Origin: Silvimonas terrae
GTDB taxonomy: Bacteria; Pseudomonadota; Gammaproteobacteria; Burkholderiales; Chitinibacteraceae
Reading direction: 5' to 3'
DNA length: 64,000 nucleotides
NCBI RefSeq assembly: GCF_014202765.1
Contig: NZ_JACHHN010000002.1
Coordinates: 310,001 to 374,000, forward strand
Made by a program: the position numbers and the translations under genes. Shown in pieces: positions 49,798 to 60,552 of this stretch. Numbering within the stretch: position 1 is the first letter of the stretch; every line of letters begins with the position of its first letter. The notes under the pieces were generated by a model. That model was given only the letters and a program-made list of their open reading frames with translations. It searched no databases and was not told the origin of the DNA.

Positions 49798-50982
49798 ATG
49801 AAAACCGCACTTCGGCTTTGGTCACCCATGCTTGTTGCTGTCCTGACTGCATGTGGCGGGGATTTCTTTGGCAGTTCTGACAGCGCCCCGGCGCCGGCTG
49901 CAACGCCGGCGTCGCAGCCTTCTGCAACCCCGGTACCGACCACTCTTCCAACCCCCACGCCAACCCCAGCGGGCACGGCAAGCTATACCATCGGCGGCAC
50001 ACTCTCCGGTTTGAGCGGGGGAGCAGTGATCCTGCATAACAACAGTGATGTGCTAACGCTTCACGCCGATGGGCCTTTCACCTTTAACGTGACCGTGGCT
50101 GCGGGCGGTGGCTACCAGGTCGCGGTGGCTACCCAACCGTCCGGTCAGATCTGCAAGGTGACGGCGGGGAGTGGGGCTGGTGTAGCGGCTGATGTGACCA
50201 GCGTTGCGGTACATTGCTCGGCGCCGGTGATCCAGTTGGCACCCTCGTGGGCGTTTGCCAACCCCATCGCCACGGCCGTTGACGGGCAGGGTAACGCCTA
50301 TGTGGCGGACGGAACGACCGGTAACGTGTACAAAATTGCGCCAGGCGCCACCACGGTGACGCCGCTGCTGGCTGGCTCGCCTTTTGCTGCACCAGCGGCA
50401 GTTGCGGTGGACGGCGGCGGTACGGTCTATGTCACGGATTTCAGTGGTGGAGGGCTCTACAGCATTGCGCCAGGCGCAGCCACAGCCACACAAATTGCCC
50501 CTGGCACGTTTCCGAATCCGGCCGGCATTGCCATTGATACAGGTGGCAATGTTTACGTGGCTGACGACACTATCAACGATATTTTCAGGATTGCCGCCGG
50601 TACGACGAGTGCGACCCCGCTGGGGGTGCCCATTAACGGGCCGCAATTTATCGCGGTAGATACCGCCGGCAATTTATATATCACCGCAGGCGCCAATATT
50701 TATGAGGTTGCCGCTGGTACGTCGATTGCCAATCTGCTGACCATTTCTCCCGCACTGGTGCAGCCATCCGGCATTGCCGTGGATGGTGCCGGCAACTTGT
50801 TTGTCGCCGACACAGGGAGCAATACCTTGTACAAAATCGCCGCAGGCACCGGTGTTGCCACCCCAATCCCGACGGGTTCCGTATTGCTTGATACGCCAGT
50901 TGGCCTGACCTTGGGGAGTGATGGCAATCTGTACGTGGCCGATTATGGCGATGCCAGGGTGTATGAAATAGTGCTCCCCTGA
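49798..50982 (+). CDS. Beta-propeller (NHL-type repeat) lipoprotein
   Basis: A 394-residue envelope lipoprotein. Signal [19 protein letters not shown] with lipobox LTAC and Gly-Gly next, so outer-membrane sorting is likely. A Pro/Thr/Ser/Ala linker (about 29-60) precedes a small beta domain ([21 protein letters not shown]). From about residue 145 follow six or so 40-residue repeats with the pattern IAVD-GxGNxYVADxxxNxIYKIAPGT, typical of NHL or SMP-30-like propellers. Ligand unknown. GGGGG precedes the ATG. It stands alone between ltaE-like and mutS genes. Confidence 0.85.
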   Translation: MKTALRLWSPMLVAVLTACGGDFFGSSDSAPAPAATPASQPSATPVPTTLPTPTPTPAGTASYTIGGTLSGLSGGAVILHNNSDVLTLHADGPFTFNVTVAAGGGYQVAVATQPSGQICKVTAGSGAGVAADVTSVAVHCSAPVIQLAPSWAFANPIATAVDGQGNAYVADGTTGNVYKIAPGATTVTPLLAGSPFAAPAAVAVDGGGTVYVTDFSGGGLYSIAPGAATATQIAPGTFPNPAGIAIDTGGNVYVADDTINDIFRIAAGTTSATPLGVPINGPQFIAVDTAGNLYITAGANIYEVAAGTSIANLLTISPALVQPSGIAVDGAGNLFVADTGSNTLYKIAAGTGVATPIPTGSVLLDTPVGLTLGSDGNLYVADYGDARVYEIVLP

Positions 50983-51134
50983 CACTGCTGCCAGACCCCT
51001 TCGCCAGAAAAGCCCGCCGTTGCGCCGGGCTCTGCCGCATCGGCAAAAGCCGGTCAGTCACGTTAGAATACGCCCCATTTCCCTTCAGACAGACTCCGGC
51101 TGCCCCAGGGCGGCCGCACAGGAACGCACAATCA

Positions 51135-53732
51135 ATGGCTGTAGCACCAACCTCCAAAGCGAAATCCGGCAAGGTGGATTCGTCCACACAACACACCCCG
51201 ATGATGGCGCAATATCTCGCGCTGAAAGCAGATCATCCGGACAAGTTTGTGTTCTACCGGATGGGGGATTTCTACGAGCTGTTTTATGACGACGCGGTCA
51301 AAGCCTCCAAATTGCTGGACATCACCCTGACCACGCGCGGGCAGTCGGCGGGTGAGCCGATTCGCATGGCGGGCGTGCCCTATCACGCGGTGGAACAATA
51401 TCTGGCCAAGCTGGTGAAGTTTGGCGAGTCGGTAGCCATTTGCGAGCAGTTTGGCGATCCGGCCACCACCAAAGGCCCGGTAGAACGTCGCGTGGTGCGG
51501 GTGGTGACGCCCGGCACGTTGACCGATGCCGCTTTGCTGGACGACAAAACCGAAAACCGTATTCTGGCGCTGACGCTGGAAAAGGGCGCGCTGGGGATGG
51601 CCTGGTTGTCGCTGGCCTCGGGCGACTTTGCCTTGATGGATACCACGGCAGAAAAACTGGTTTCTGAACTGGAACGGCTGCGCCCGGCGGAAATCCTGAT
51701 TGCAGACGGTGCTACGCTGGCCCTGTTTGATCAAATCAGCGCGCCGGTGCGTCGGCTTTCCCCATGGCAGTTTGATCGTGAAAGCGCCGCACGTAATCTG
51801 ACGCGCCATTTTGCCGTGCATGATCTGGCTGGCTTTGGCGTCACCGATGAAACGCTGGCGCTGGGCCCGGCAGGCGCTTTGCTGGAGTACGTCCGCAGCA
51901 CGCAAGGCGGCGTGGTGCCGCAACTGGCTGGCCTGCGCGTAGAAAGCCATACCCAGTTTATTGAGCTGGATGCGGCCACCCGGCGCAATCTGGAGCTGAC
52001 CGAGACCATTCGTGGCGAAGCATCGCCCACACTGTTCTCCTTGCTGGATCGCTGTGCCACCGGCATGGGATCGCGCCTGCTGCGGCATTGGCTGCATCAC
52101 CCGCTGCGCCAGCATGGGCCGATTCTGGAACGCCAGGAGGCCATTGGCGCGCTGGTCGAAAACGGCGCCTACATTGATATCCACCGGGTGCTGGACGACG
52201 TGGCCGATATTGAGCGGATTGCCAGTCGCATTGCCCTGCGCAGTGCCCGCCCGCGTGATCTGGCCAGTTTGCGGGATAGCCTTGTTTCACTGGCAAACTT
52301 GCCAGCCGCATTGCCGGTGCAGCCATTTTTTGCCGGCCTGGCGCAAGCGTTGCAGCCTGACCCGGCGTTGCATAGCCTGCTGGCGGCCGCCATCAAGCCA
52401 GAACCTGGTGTGGTGCTGCGGGAAGGCGGGGTGATTGCAGACGGTTTCTCGGCAGAACTGGATGAGCTGCGCGCCATTCAGGTCGGCGGCGGCGAGTTCC
52501 TGACCCAAATGGAAGCGCGCGAACGCGAACGCACCGGTATTGCCAATCTGCGCGTGGAATACAACCGCGTCGCCGGCTTCTTTATCGAGGTCACCAACTC
52601 GTATCTGGATCAGGTGCCGCCGGAATATCGCCGCCGCCAGACCATGAAAAACTGCGAGCGCTTTATCACGCCCGAACTCAAGGTGTTTGAAGACAAGGCG
52701 CTGTCGGCACAAGACCGCGCGCTGGCGCTGGAAAAACAGTTGTATGAAACCCTGCTGGAGGATTTGCAGGCGCATCTGCCGGCTTTACGCCTGGCGGCGC
52801 ATGCGGCGGCCACCGCCGATACGCTGGCGTGTCTTGCCGCACGTGCGGTGGAGTGCAATTACGTGGCGCCGCAGTTTGTCGATGAAACGGTGCTGCACAT
52901 CGACGCCGGCCGCCATCCGGTAGTGGAGTCGCAGATTGATGACTTCATTCCCAACGGCGTGGACTTTGCCGCCACCCGCAAACTCCTGCTGATTACCGGC
53001 CCGAACATGGGTGGTAAATCGACCTATATGCGCCAGGTCGCCCTGATTGTGCTGCTGGCGCATGTGGGTTCCTGGGTGCCGGCAACGGCTGCCACCATTG
53101 GTCGGGTAGACCGTATCTTTACCCGCATCGGCGCGTCTGATGATCTGGCGGGCGGGCGCTCGACCTTTATGGTGGAAATGACCGAAACCGCCAACATCCT
53201 CAACAATGCCAGCGAGCACTCGCTGGTGCTGATGGATGAAGTCGGGCGCGGCACCTCCACCTTTGACGGGCTGGCGCTGGCCTGGGCCATTGCCCGCGCC
53301 TTGATTGAGAAAAACCGCGCCTACACGCTGTTTGCCACGCACTACTTTGAGTTGACGCGACTGGCGCAGGATTACCCTCAGGTCGCCAACGTGCATCTGG
53401 ACGCCGTGGAACACAAAGACAAGATTGTGTTCCTGCACGCCGTGCAAGAAGGGCCGGCCTCGCAAAGCTACGGGGTGGCCGTAGCCAGCCTGGCGGGGGT
53501 GCCACGCGATGTGGTGCGTCAGGCGCGCCGCAAGCTGGCGGAACTGGAACAACACAGTGTCACCAATGGCTTGCAGGGGGATCTGTTTGCCGCGCCGCTG
53601 GCGGATGAACCCGAAGAGCCGGTTGCCGACCCGTTGCTTTTGGCGCTGGATGAGATCAATCCGGACGAGCTTTCTCCGCGAGATGCGTTGCAAGCTTTGT
53701 ATCGACTGAAAGAAATTTCCGTAAATTTGTAA
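51135..53732 (+). CDS. mutS: DNA mismatch repair protein MutS
   Basis: An 865-residue mismatch recognition ATPase. The N-terminal mismatch-binding Phe-x-Glu motif lies in [20 protein letters not shown]. The connector, core and clamp domains follow, with [26 protein letters not shown]. The ATPase has [25 protein letters not shown] (Walker A), [14 protein letters not shown], and [24 protein letters not shown] (Walker B), then FATHYFELT. The C-terminal helix-turn-helix and dimerisation region ([10 protein letters not shown]) is intact. The length is normal for MutS1. A TAGAAT -10-like box lies at 51064-51069. mutL is not in the window. Confidence 0.98.
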   Translation: MAVAPTSKAKSGKVDSSTQHTPMMAQYLALKADHPDKFVFYRMGDFYELFYDDAVKASKLLDITLTTRGQSAGEPIRMAGVPYHAVEQYLAKLVKFGESVAICEQFGDPATTKGPVERRVVRVVTPGTLTDAALLDDKTENRILALTLEKGALGMAWLSLASGDFALMDTTAEKLVSELERLRPAEILIADGATLALFDQISAPVRRLSPWQFDRESAARNLTRHFAVHDLAGFGVTDETLALGPAGALLEYVRSTQGGVVPQLAGLRVESHTQFIELDAATRRNLELTETIRGEASPTLFSLLDRCATGMGSRLLRHWLHHPLRQHGPILERQEAIGALVENGAYIDIHRVLDDVADIERIASRIALRSARPRDLASLRDSLVSLANLPAALPVQPFFAGLAQALQPDPALHSLLAAAIKPEPGVVLREGGVIADGFSAELDELRAIQVGGGEFLTQMEARERERTGIANLRVEYNRVAGFFIEVTNSYLDQVPPEYRRRQTMKNCERFITPELKVFEDKALSAQDRALALEKQLYETLLEDLQAHLPALRLAAHAAATADTLACLAARAVECNYVAPQFVDETVLHIDAGRHPVVESQIDDFIPNGVDFAATRKLLLITGPNMGGKSTYMRQVALIVLLAHVGSWVPATAATIGRVDRIFTRIGASDDLAGGRSTFMVEMTETANILNNASEHSLVLMDEVGRGTSTFDGLALAWAIARALIEKNRAYTLFATHYFELTRLAQDYPQVANVHLDAVEHKDKIVFLHAVQEGPASQSYGVAVASLAGVPRDVVRQARRKLAELEQHSVTNGLQGDLFAAPLADEPEEPVADPLLLALDEINPDELSPRDALQALYRLKEISVNL

Positions 53733-53905
53733 CCAGGTTGCTTACCAATCGTAAGGTGGTGTGATCAGGTAAACAATGCATTGGACCGTCCGTCTATTTC
53801 CCCTATCGTTTGCAGGGTCGTTTGCTAGCATTCCGTTCTGGTGACGCAGGACAGCTCAACCAAACCCTTTGTGCATACCAATAAAAAAGCCTTGAGGAGT
53901 TGATT
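53733..53905. other. 173-nt spacer after mutS
   Basis: I see no gene, hairpin terminator or clear promoter here. Only the strong GAGGAG ribosome site at 53894-53899 of the following GTG-start gene stands out. Confidence 0.4.
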
Positions 53906-54355
53906 GTGAATATTGCAAGTGAGCCGGTGAATCACCCGGCAAATGGCCCGGATCCACTGGATTCGGGGGTTGCGCGGTTTCTTGGGCTGACCGGAACGGA
54001 CGACGGTATCAAGCTCAACGACATCCGCTCCAAGGCCGCCAGCGAGCTCAAACGCTTCGGTGACGACCTGGGTCAGCATCTGCAGGAAATCGGGATTACC
54101 GTGCCGCCGGCGATTCAGTTGCGCAGTACGGAAGAAGGTGGTGTGGCCATATTTGGTGACCACTTTGGTAAGGAAAAAATTGAATCTTTCATGAATGCGG
54201 ATACCCGCCTGATGAAGTGGTTCAAGGAAGTGGAAGTCCTGCACGAGATTTTGCGCCGGGCTGAACTGCGGGGCACCGGCCAGACGGCCGAGGGTCAGCA
54301 CTTCAATCTGGGTCTGACCAGTCTGGGCAGCATTGCTTTTTTCTCGGCAGATTGA
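53906..54355 (+). CDS. Conserved-looking hypothetical protein
   Basis: A 149-residue protein I do not recognise. The GTG start at 53906 is set by GAGGAG six nt upstream. There is no signal peptide or membrane segment. An N-terminal disordered part (NHPANGPDPLDSG) precedes ARFLGLTGTDDGIKLNDIRSKAASELKRFGDDLGQHLQEIGI, then a two-helix region ESFMNADTRLMKWFKEVEVLHEILRRAEL, with short beta segments between. It is acidic and small, with codon use like its neighbours and its own terminator, so it is expressed and genuine. Regulatory or structural roles are both possible; nothing indicates which. Confidence 0.72.
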   Translation: MNIASEPVNHPANGPDPLDSGVARFLGLTGTDDGIKLNDIRSKAASELKRFGDDLGQHLQEIGITVPPAIQLRSTEEGGVAIFGDHFGKEKIESFMNADTRLMKWFKEVEVLHEILRRAELRGTGQTAEGQHFNLGLTSLGSIAFFSAD

Positions 54356-54375
54356 CGTTTTTGCAGGACCACAAC

Positions 54376-54405
54376 AAGACCGCCAGCTGGCGGTCTTTGT
54401 TTTTG
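54376..54405 (+). terminator. Rho-independent terminator
   Basis: The 22-bp perfect palindrome AAGACCGCCAG/CTGGCGGTCTT (54376-54397) is followed by a T-rich tract, 20 nt past the hypothetical gene. Confidence 0.9.
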
Positions 54406-54464
54406 TAGCGTGTGTCCGGTAAATCAACACGTTCAGCACCAGCACGGCCGAACTGGCTCTAAGT

Positions 54465-54470
54465 TATAAT
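54465..54470 (+). promoter_or_regulatory. Candidate -10 box for rluB
   Basis: TATAAT sits 26 nt before the rluB ATG, leaving room for the AGGAAAG ribosome site. The -35 region is not recognisable. Confidence 0.45.
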
Positions 54471-54496
54471 CGTGGATTGTCTTCAGGAAAGAACGC

Positions 54497-55642
54497 ATGA
54501 AAACCACCCGCGCGCGTCGGCCGCAACCTGCCATCAGAGAGCAAAAGTCCGGGGAAAACCAGAAAGCTGCCGCGGGCGTTCGTCGCACGCGCACTAAGGA
54601 CGCCTCCGACAACTGGCACAGCGGTCCGCGTGAAGAAACCAGTGGGCGCGGCGCCAAGCCGGCGCCACGGACTGGCGCGCGCGCGGCAACCACTGCACGC
54701 CCGGCCAACACGCGCCCGGCCACCGCCACGGGCGATGCGCCAGCGGCGGCACCCACTACCAGCAAGCCTCCACGTACCGGCCGCGTGGCACGCGCCAAGA
54801 AAATGCTGGTGCGCCACGGCTCGGCCAAGCAGGTGGAAACGCAGAAACAGCTGCGTGCCAAGCGACTCACCTCTGACCAGGTGGGGGAAGAACGGCTGCA
54901 AAAAGCCCTGGCCTACAGCGGCTGGGGCTCCCGGCGTGAAGCGGAAACCTGGATCGAACAAGGCCGGGTTTCGGTGAACGGCAAGATTGCTGAACTGGGC
55001 GCCAAGGTCAAACAGGGTGACGACGTGCGCGTGGATGGCAAACGCGTCGCCTTGCGCTGGGCCGACCGCTTGCCGCGCATTGTGATGTACCACAAGCAAG
55101 AGGGTGAACTGGTCACCCGCGATGACCCGCAAGGCCGTGTCACTGTGTTTGATCGTCTGCCCAAGCTGGCTTCCAGCAAATGGGTGGCAATTGGTCGACT
55201 GGACTTCAACACCAGTGGCTTGTTGTTGTTGACCACCTCTGGCGATCTGGCCAACCGCATGATGCACCCCAGCTTTGAAGTGGAGCGTGAGTACGCCGCG
55301 CGGGTGCTGGGCGAACTGACCGGCGAGCAGATGAACGAAATGACGCGTGGCGTGGAGCTTGATGACGGCCAGGCACACTTTGATCACATCTCGGATTCGG
55401 GCGGCGAGGGTGCGAACCGCTGGTATCGCGTGGTGCTGCGGGAAGGGCGTAACCGCGAAGTGCGGCGCATGTTTGAGCACTTTGAGTTGACCGTCAGCCG
55501 GTTGATGCGGGTGCGCTATGGCATGTTCCATTTGCCGGCACGGCTCAAGCGTGGTCAGTTCTATGAACTGAACGAGACCGAAGTGCTGGCCGCGCTCAAG
55601 TGGGCAGATCTGCGCATCAACGGCCAGACCAAAGATTTCTGA
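54497..55642 (+). CDS. rluB: 23S rRNA pseudouridine synthase B (RluB) with long basic extension
   Basis: A 381-residue enzyme that makes pseudouridine 2605 in 23S rRNA. About 130 N-terminal residues are low-complexity, rich in Ala, Arg, Pro, Thr and Lys (RPANTRPATATGDAPAAA...), and probably disordered. The S4 RNA-binding domain follows (ERLQKALAYSGWGSRREAETWIEQGRVSVNG). The catalytic domain holds the Asp motif GRLDFNTSGLLLLTTSG, RVLGELTGEQM and REGRNREVRRMFEHFELTVSRLMRVRYG, typical of RluB/RluE/RluF. Length and the S4 domain favour RluB over RluE. AGGAAAG precedes the ATG. greB follows after 26 nt and may be co-transcribed. Confidence 0.92.
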   Translation: MKTTRARRPQPAIREQKSGENQKAAAGVRRTRTKDASDNWHSGPREETSGRGAKPAPRTGARAATTARPANTRPATATGDAPAAAPTTSKPPRTGRVARAKKMLVRHGSAKQVETQKQLRAKRLTSDQVGEERLQKALAYSGWGSRREAETWIEQGRVSVNGKIAELGAKVKQGDDVRVDGKRVALRWADRLPRIVMYHKQEGELVTRDDPQGRVTVFDRLPKLASSKWVAIGRLDFNTSGLLLLTTSGDLANRMMHPSFEVEREYAARVLGELTGEQMNEMTRGVELDDGQAHFDHISDSGGEGANRWYRVVLREGRNREVRRMFEHFELTVSRLMRVRYGMFHLPARLKRGQFYELNETEVLAALKWADLRINGQTKDF

Positions 55643-55668
55643 TTCAGACTCCGGGCAGCGCCGACGCA

Positions 55669-56235
55669 ATGAACAAGGCATTTACCAAAGAAAGCGATGA
55701 TGACGGCGATCTGCCGCCAGAACTGCAGGTACCGGCCGGCAGCAAAAACTACATCACGCCGGGTGGCTGGAAAAAATTGCGTGGCGAGTTGCATCACCTC
55801 GTCAATAAAGAGCGCCCGGAACTGACGCAGGTGGTGAACTGGGCCGCCAGCAACGGCGATCGCTCGGAAAACGGCGATTACCTCTACGGTAAACGTCGTC
55901 TGCGCCAGATTGATAGTCGCATCCGTTTTCTGACCAAGCGCCTTGAAAACGCAGAAGTGGTTGACCCGGAAACCCGCGAAGCCACTGACCAGATTTTCTT
56001 TGGCGCCACCGTGACTTATGCGCGCGAAGATGGTCGGGAAGAAACCGTGAGTATCGTTGGGGTGGATGAAACCAATCCGCCGCGTAACCACATCAGCTGG
56101 ACTTCCCCGGTTGCGCGGGCGCTGCTGAAAGCGCGCGAAGGGGATGCGGTGTTGTTGCGTACGCCCGGTGGCATCGAAGAGCTGGAAGTTCTTGCCGTGA
56201 TGTATGTTGCGGTAGAGACAGACCCGGCCGTCTGA
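55669..56235 (+). CDS. greB: Transcription elongation factor GreB
   Basis: A 188-residue Gre factor that rescues backtracked RNA polymerase by stimulating cleavage of the nascent RNA. Features are NYITPGGWKKLRGELHHLVNKERPELTQVVNWAASNGDRSENGDYLYGKRRLRQID, the coiled-coil finger with the acidic tip NGDRSENGDY. The C-terminal FKBP-like domain shows FFGATVTYA, VDETNPPRNHISWTSPVARALLKA and EGDAVLLRTPGG. The YGKRRLRQID stretch marks GreB rather than GreA. The N-terminus is slightly longer and acidic. It follows rluB by 26 nt. Confidence 0.95.
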   Translation: MNKAFTKESDDDGDLPPELQVPAGSKNYITPGGWKKLRGELHHLVNKERPELTQVVNWAASNGDRSENGDYLYGKRRLRQIDSRIRFLTKRLENAEVVDPETREATDQIFFGATVTYAREDGREETVSIVGVDETNPPRNHISWTSPVARALLKAREGDAVLLRTPGGIEELEVLAVMYVAVETDPAV

Positions 56236-56281
56236 TTTCATCCGCTTTGCGGCATGCGGACAGCCTCGGTATGCTGTTTGC

Positions 56282-58357
56282 ATGACAGAACAAGAACTGA
56301 CCGCACCCGCCAGAGCCAGCCTGTTTCGCCGCGTCTTGCGCAATATGGCGTGCCGCATTGCGCTGGCTTCACTCATCCTGTCCGCGCTGGGCTACTACTA
56401 CAGCTACACACGCTACCAGACCGAAGCCCTTGCCAATCTGGGTAAGTACATCGAAGCGCGCAGCCAGATCGAATCCAACCTGTTTTTACAGGCGGAAACC
56501 AATACCAAACTCCTGCGCAACGAGTTTGTCCGGCGTTACGCCCTGATCCAGAATTCTGATCCGGGGCCGGAATTTCACCGGCTATTCAAGCAAGACCGGG
56601 ACGGGATGTGGCGCATTCGCCCAGAGCTCGATGACTTTGAATACAAAGCCACCGTGGCCATCTTGCCCCGCGTAAAACTCACCGACGAATTCATGCGGCA
56701 GGCCTTGCTGGCTTATGAACTATGCGGGCAGTTCGGCATTGCCAACCGTAACCGTTATTACGATACCTTTGTGGACCTGAATGTCTCGGATGGGAGCGTG
56801 ATGTTCCTGCCGGACCTCAACTACGCTCGCAATGGTTCGGTCGCTGATTTCGCGGTGGACCTGGAGACTGAACTGGGGGCCACGCCACAGCGCAACCCGG
56901 AACGAAAGACCTTCTGGACTGGCATTTATTTCGACAAACAAGCCATGGAATGGATGGTCTCGGTGGTCACGCCCATCGACTACCTCGGCCGCTATATTGG
57001 CGGCTCCGGGCAGGATGTCTTGCTGGATCAACTGATCCAGCGCACCAATAGCGTCAGCATTCCCGGTACATACAATTTCATTGTCACCCGTGGCGGGCAG
57101 TTGATCGCCCATGCGGATCGCATGACCCAGATTCACCAGGCGCATGGCGAATACGACCTGCGCAGCGTGAATGACCCACTCCTGCGGGACTTGTACTACG
57201 CCGCCATCAAGGCCACGCCTTCGCAACCGTTTGTGGAGTCCCCGGATGGCAAGTCCTGGTTGGGGGTGTCCGCCATTTCCGGTGCGGACTGGATGTTTGT
57301 GGTGGTGTATCCCAAACGGCTGTTGCAAGAAAAAGCCGCAGTCGCGGCCAGTATGGTGTTGCTGCTGGGTCTGGTGGCCTTGCTGGTGGAGCTGGGCTTG
57401 CTGGCCTGGGTGTTGAAAATGGATGTCGCCCGGCCGCTGTCACGCCTCAAATCCGCCATTCAGACGCTGGCGCATGGGCAGTCCTCTGACCAGCTGGACA
57501 CGCAGCGCGACGACGAACTGGGTGAGCTGGCCCGCAACTTTGATGTGATGGCACAAAAAGTAGCCAATCACCGGCAACACCTGGAAGAACTGGTGGCGGA
57601 GCGCACCGCAGAACTGGCCCAAACCAACGCCAGCCTTTCCAGCGCTAACCAGCAACTCACCCATCTGAATGACGAGAAAAACGAACTGCTGGCCATTGCC
57701 GCGCATGACCTCAAAAATCCGGTCGCCAGCATTGGTGGCATGGCCGGGCTGGTGGCGGGCAAGTTACATGAATGGCCGGCAGAACGCGTTAAATCCCGGT
57801 TGCTGGGCATCCAGCAACTGGCCGGGCGTTTACAGCAGATAGTGAGCAATCTGCTGGATATTCATGCGCTGGAATCCGGCCAGTTCCGCGCCCACCTGGA
57901 AACGGTGGAGATTGATCTGTTGATGGCCGAACTCCTGCAAAGCTGGGATGCGCGCCTGCAAGACAAATTCCAGCAAGCCGGCTGGCTGCCCTGCGGCCTG
58001 ACGGTGCAAGCGGATCGGGAAGGGCTCTGGCAAGTGCTGGATAACCTGCTGTCCAATGCCTCCAAATACTCGCCACCCCACAGCACCATCACGCTGACAG
58101 CGCTGGTGCGCGGCAGCGTGGTGGAAATCCGGGTAACCGATCAGGGTCCGGGGATTGCGCTGCATGAAATGGACAAACTGTTCCTCAAATTCAGCCGCCT
58201 GTCTGCTGTGCCCACGGGCGGCGAGCATGCCACCGGCCTTGGTTTATCGATCGTGAAACGGCTGGTAGAGAGCATGCAGGGTAGCGTTCATTGCCATAGC
58301 CAGTTGGGGCACGGCGCCACCTTCTTTGTGACTTTGCCGGTTGCGGGCGCAGGGTGA
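56282..58357 (+). CDS. Membrane sensor histidine kinase, orphan
   Basis: A 691-residue hybrid-free histidine kinase. TM1 lies at about 22-42 (IALASLILSALGYYYSY). A large periplasmic sensor of the dCache/PDC type follows (about 43-350, with FWTGIYFDKQAMEWMVSVVTPIDYLGRYIGGSGQD). TM2 is at about 353-378, then HAMP (DVARPLSRLKSAIQTLAHGQ) and a short coiled coil. HisKA contains IAAHDLKNPVASIGG with H475, and HATPase_c has NLLSNASKYSPPHSTI, VTDQGPGI and GLGLSIVKRL. No response regulator is adjacent, so its partner is elsewhere. The ligand is unknown; PDC sensors often bind organic acids or amino acids. Confidence 0.94.
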   Translation: MTEQELTAPARASLFRRVLRNMACRIALASLILSALGYYYSYTRYQTEALANLGKYIEARSQIESNLFLQAETNTKLLRNEFVRRYALIQNSDPGPEFHRLFKQDRDGMWRIRPELDDFEYKATVAILPRVKLTDEFMRQALLAYELCGQFGIANRNRYYDTFVDLNVSDGSVMFLPDLNYARNGSVADFAVDLETELGATPQRNPERKTFWTGIYFDKQAMEWMVSVVTPIDYLGRYIGGSGQDVLLDQLIQRTNSVSIPGTYNFIVTRGGQLIAHADRMTQIHQAHGEYDLRSVNDPLLRDLYYAAIKATPSQPFVESPDGKSWLGVSAISGADWMFVVVYPKRLLQEKAAVAASMVLLLGLVALLVELGLLAWVLKMDVARPLSRLKSAIQTLAHGQSSDQLDTQRDDELGELARNFDVMAQKVANHRQHLEELVAERTAELAQTNASLSSANQQLTHLNDEKNELLAIAAHDLKNPVASIGGMAGLVAGKLHEWPAERVKSRLLGIQQLAGRLQQIVSNLLDIHALESGQFRAHLETVEIDLLMAELLQSWDARLQDKFQQAGWLPCGLTVQADREGLWQVLDNLLSNASKYSPPHSTITLTALVRGSVVEIRVTDQGPGIALHEMDKLFLKFSRLSAVPTGGEHATGLGLSIVKRLVESMQGSVHCHSQLGHGATFFVTLPVAGAG

Positions 58358-58423
58358 CGCGGACCGGCCCAACGGGTAAAATGCCCGACTTCAAAAAGCG
58401 ATTGTTTGCGGAGTTTTTCCTTC

Positions 58424-59218
58424 ATGCGCCAGTACCTTGATTTGCTGCAACACGTGCTCGACCACGGCACACGCAAGGAAGACCGCACCGGCACCGGCAC
58501 GATCAGCCATTTCGGCGCACAAATGCGTTTTGATCTGGCCGAGGGGTTTCCGCTGGTGACCACCAAGAAAACCCACCTCAAATCGATCATTTACGAATTG
58601 CTGTGGTTTTTGCGTGGCGACACCAACGTGAGCTGGCTGCAAGAACACGGCGTCAGCATCTGGGACGAATGGGCGCGCGAGAATGGCGACCTGGGCCCGG
58701 TCTATGGTTATCAATGGCGTAGCTGGCCGACTGCGGATGGTCGCCATATTGACCAGATCGCCCAGGTCATCGGGCAGATCAAGAACAACCCGGACTCGCG
58801 CCGGCTGATTGTGTCGGCCTGGAATGTGGGCGAGATTGAAAACATGGCGCTGCCGCCGTGTCACGCCTTTTTCCAGTTCTATGTGGTCAATGGCAAGCTC
58901 TCTTGCCAGTTGTACCAGCGTTCGGCCGATCTGTTTCTGGGCGTGCCGTTCAACATCGCCTCTTACGCGTTGTTGCTGATGATGGTGGCGCAAGTGTGCG
59001 ATCTGGAGCCGGGCGAATTTGTCTGGACTGGCGGCGATTGCCACATCTACATGAATCACATGGAACAGGTGAAAACCCAGCTCACGCGTGAGCCACGTGC
59101 TTTGCCGACCATGAAGATCAATCCGGCCCGCCGCGACATCCTTAGTTTTGAATACGAAGACTTCACCCTGGAAGGGTACGACCCGCATCCGGCGCTCAAA
59201 GGCGCGGTTGCGGTCTGA
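58424..59218 (+). CDS. thyA: Thymidylate synthase ThyA
   Basis: A 264-residue thymidylate synthase, exactly the E. coli length, which methylates dUMP to dTMP with methylene-tetrahydrofolate. Signatures are [32 protein letters not shown], the nucleophile Cys in [34 protein letters not shown] and [12 protein letters not shown]. The C-terminus [11 protein letters not shown] is canonical. ATG 58424 follows GCGGAG; an in-frame TTG at 58406 is not needed. A TAAAAT box at 58377-58382 could be the -10. Confidence 0.98.
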   Translation: MRQYLDLLQHVLDHGTRKEDRTGTGTISHFGAQMRFDLAEGFPLVTTKKTHLKSIIYELLWFLRGDTNVSWLQEHGVSIWDEWARENGDLGPVYGYQWRSWPTADGRHIDQIAQVIGQIKNNPDSRRLIVSAWNVGEIENMALPPCHAFFQFYVVNGKLSCQLYQRSADLFLGVPFNIASYALLLMMVAQVCDLEPGEFVWTGGDCHIYMNHMEQVKTQLTREPRALPTMKINPARRDILSFEYEDFTLEGYDPHPALKGAVAV

Positions 59219-59238
59219 CCGACCTGGCCGCTGGCAAG

Positions 59239-59266
59239 GCCCGCCTGAGTGCGGGCTTTTTCTTTT
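59239..59266 (+). terminator. Rho-independent terminator after thyA
   Basis: GCCCGC (59239-59244) pairs with GCGGGC (59251-59256) across a 6-nt loop, followed by TTTTTCTTTT. Confidence 0.88.
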
Positions 59267-59287
59267 GCTGTGGCAGCTATCATTTGA

Positions 59288-60367
<1,080 letters not shown>

Positions 60368-60386
60368 GCGCAGCCAGCAACAGCTC

Positions 60387-60414
60387 AAAAGCCAGGCAAA
60401 TGCCTGGCTTTTTT
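60387..60414 (+). terminator. Rho-independent terminator after adenine deaminase
   Basis: AAAAGCCAGGCA (60387-60398) pairs with TGCCTGGCTTTT (60401-60412) across 2 nt, followed by further T residues. Confidence 0.9.
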
Positions 60415-60479
60415 CATGTTGGCCACCGCCGATACAGTCACTATCAGGCAAGGCCCTAAAGTGCCCGTGTACTTGACTG

Positions 60480-60538
60480 GTTCGTACTACAACTTTTCCT
60501 CCTCGCACTACGATCACTCCCCATAAAGACGTTCGTAC
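60480..60538 (+). promoter_or_regulatory. Candidate DgoR operator region
   Basis: GTTCGTAC occurs at 60480-60487 and 60531-60538, 51 bp apart, before dgoR. The first continues as TCGTACTACAA (60482-60492), one mismatch from the TTGTA(G/C)TACA(A/T) site I recall for E. coli DgoR. A TTGACT hexamer at 60473-60478 could be the -35. Confidence 0.45.
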
Positions 60539-60552
60539 GCTTGAGGAGCAAC

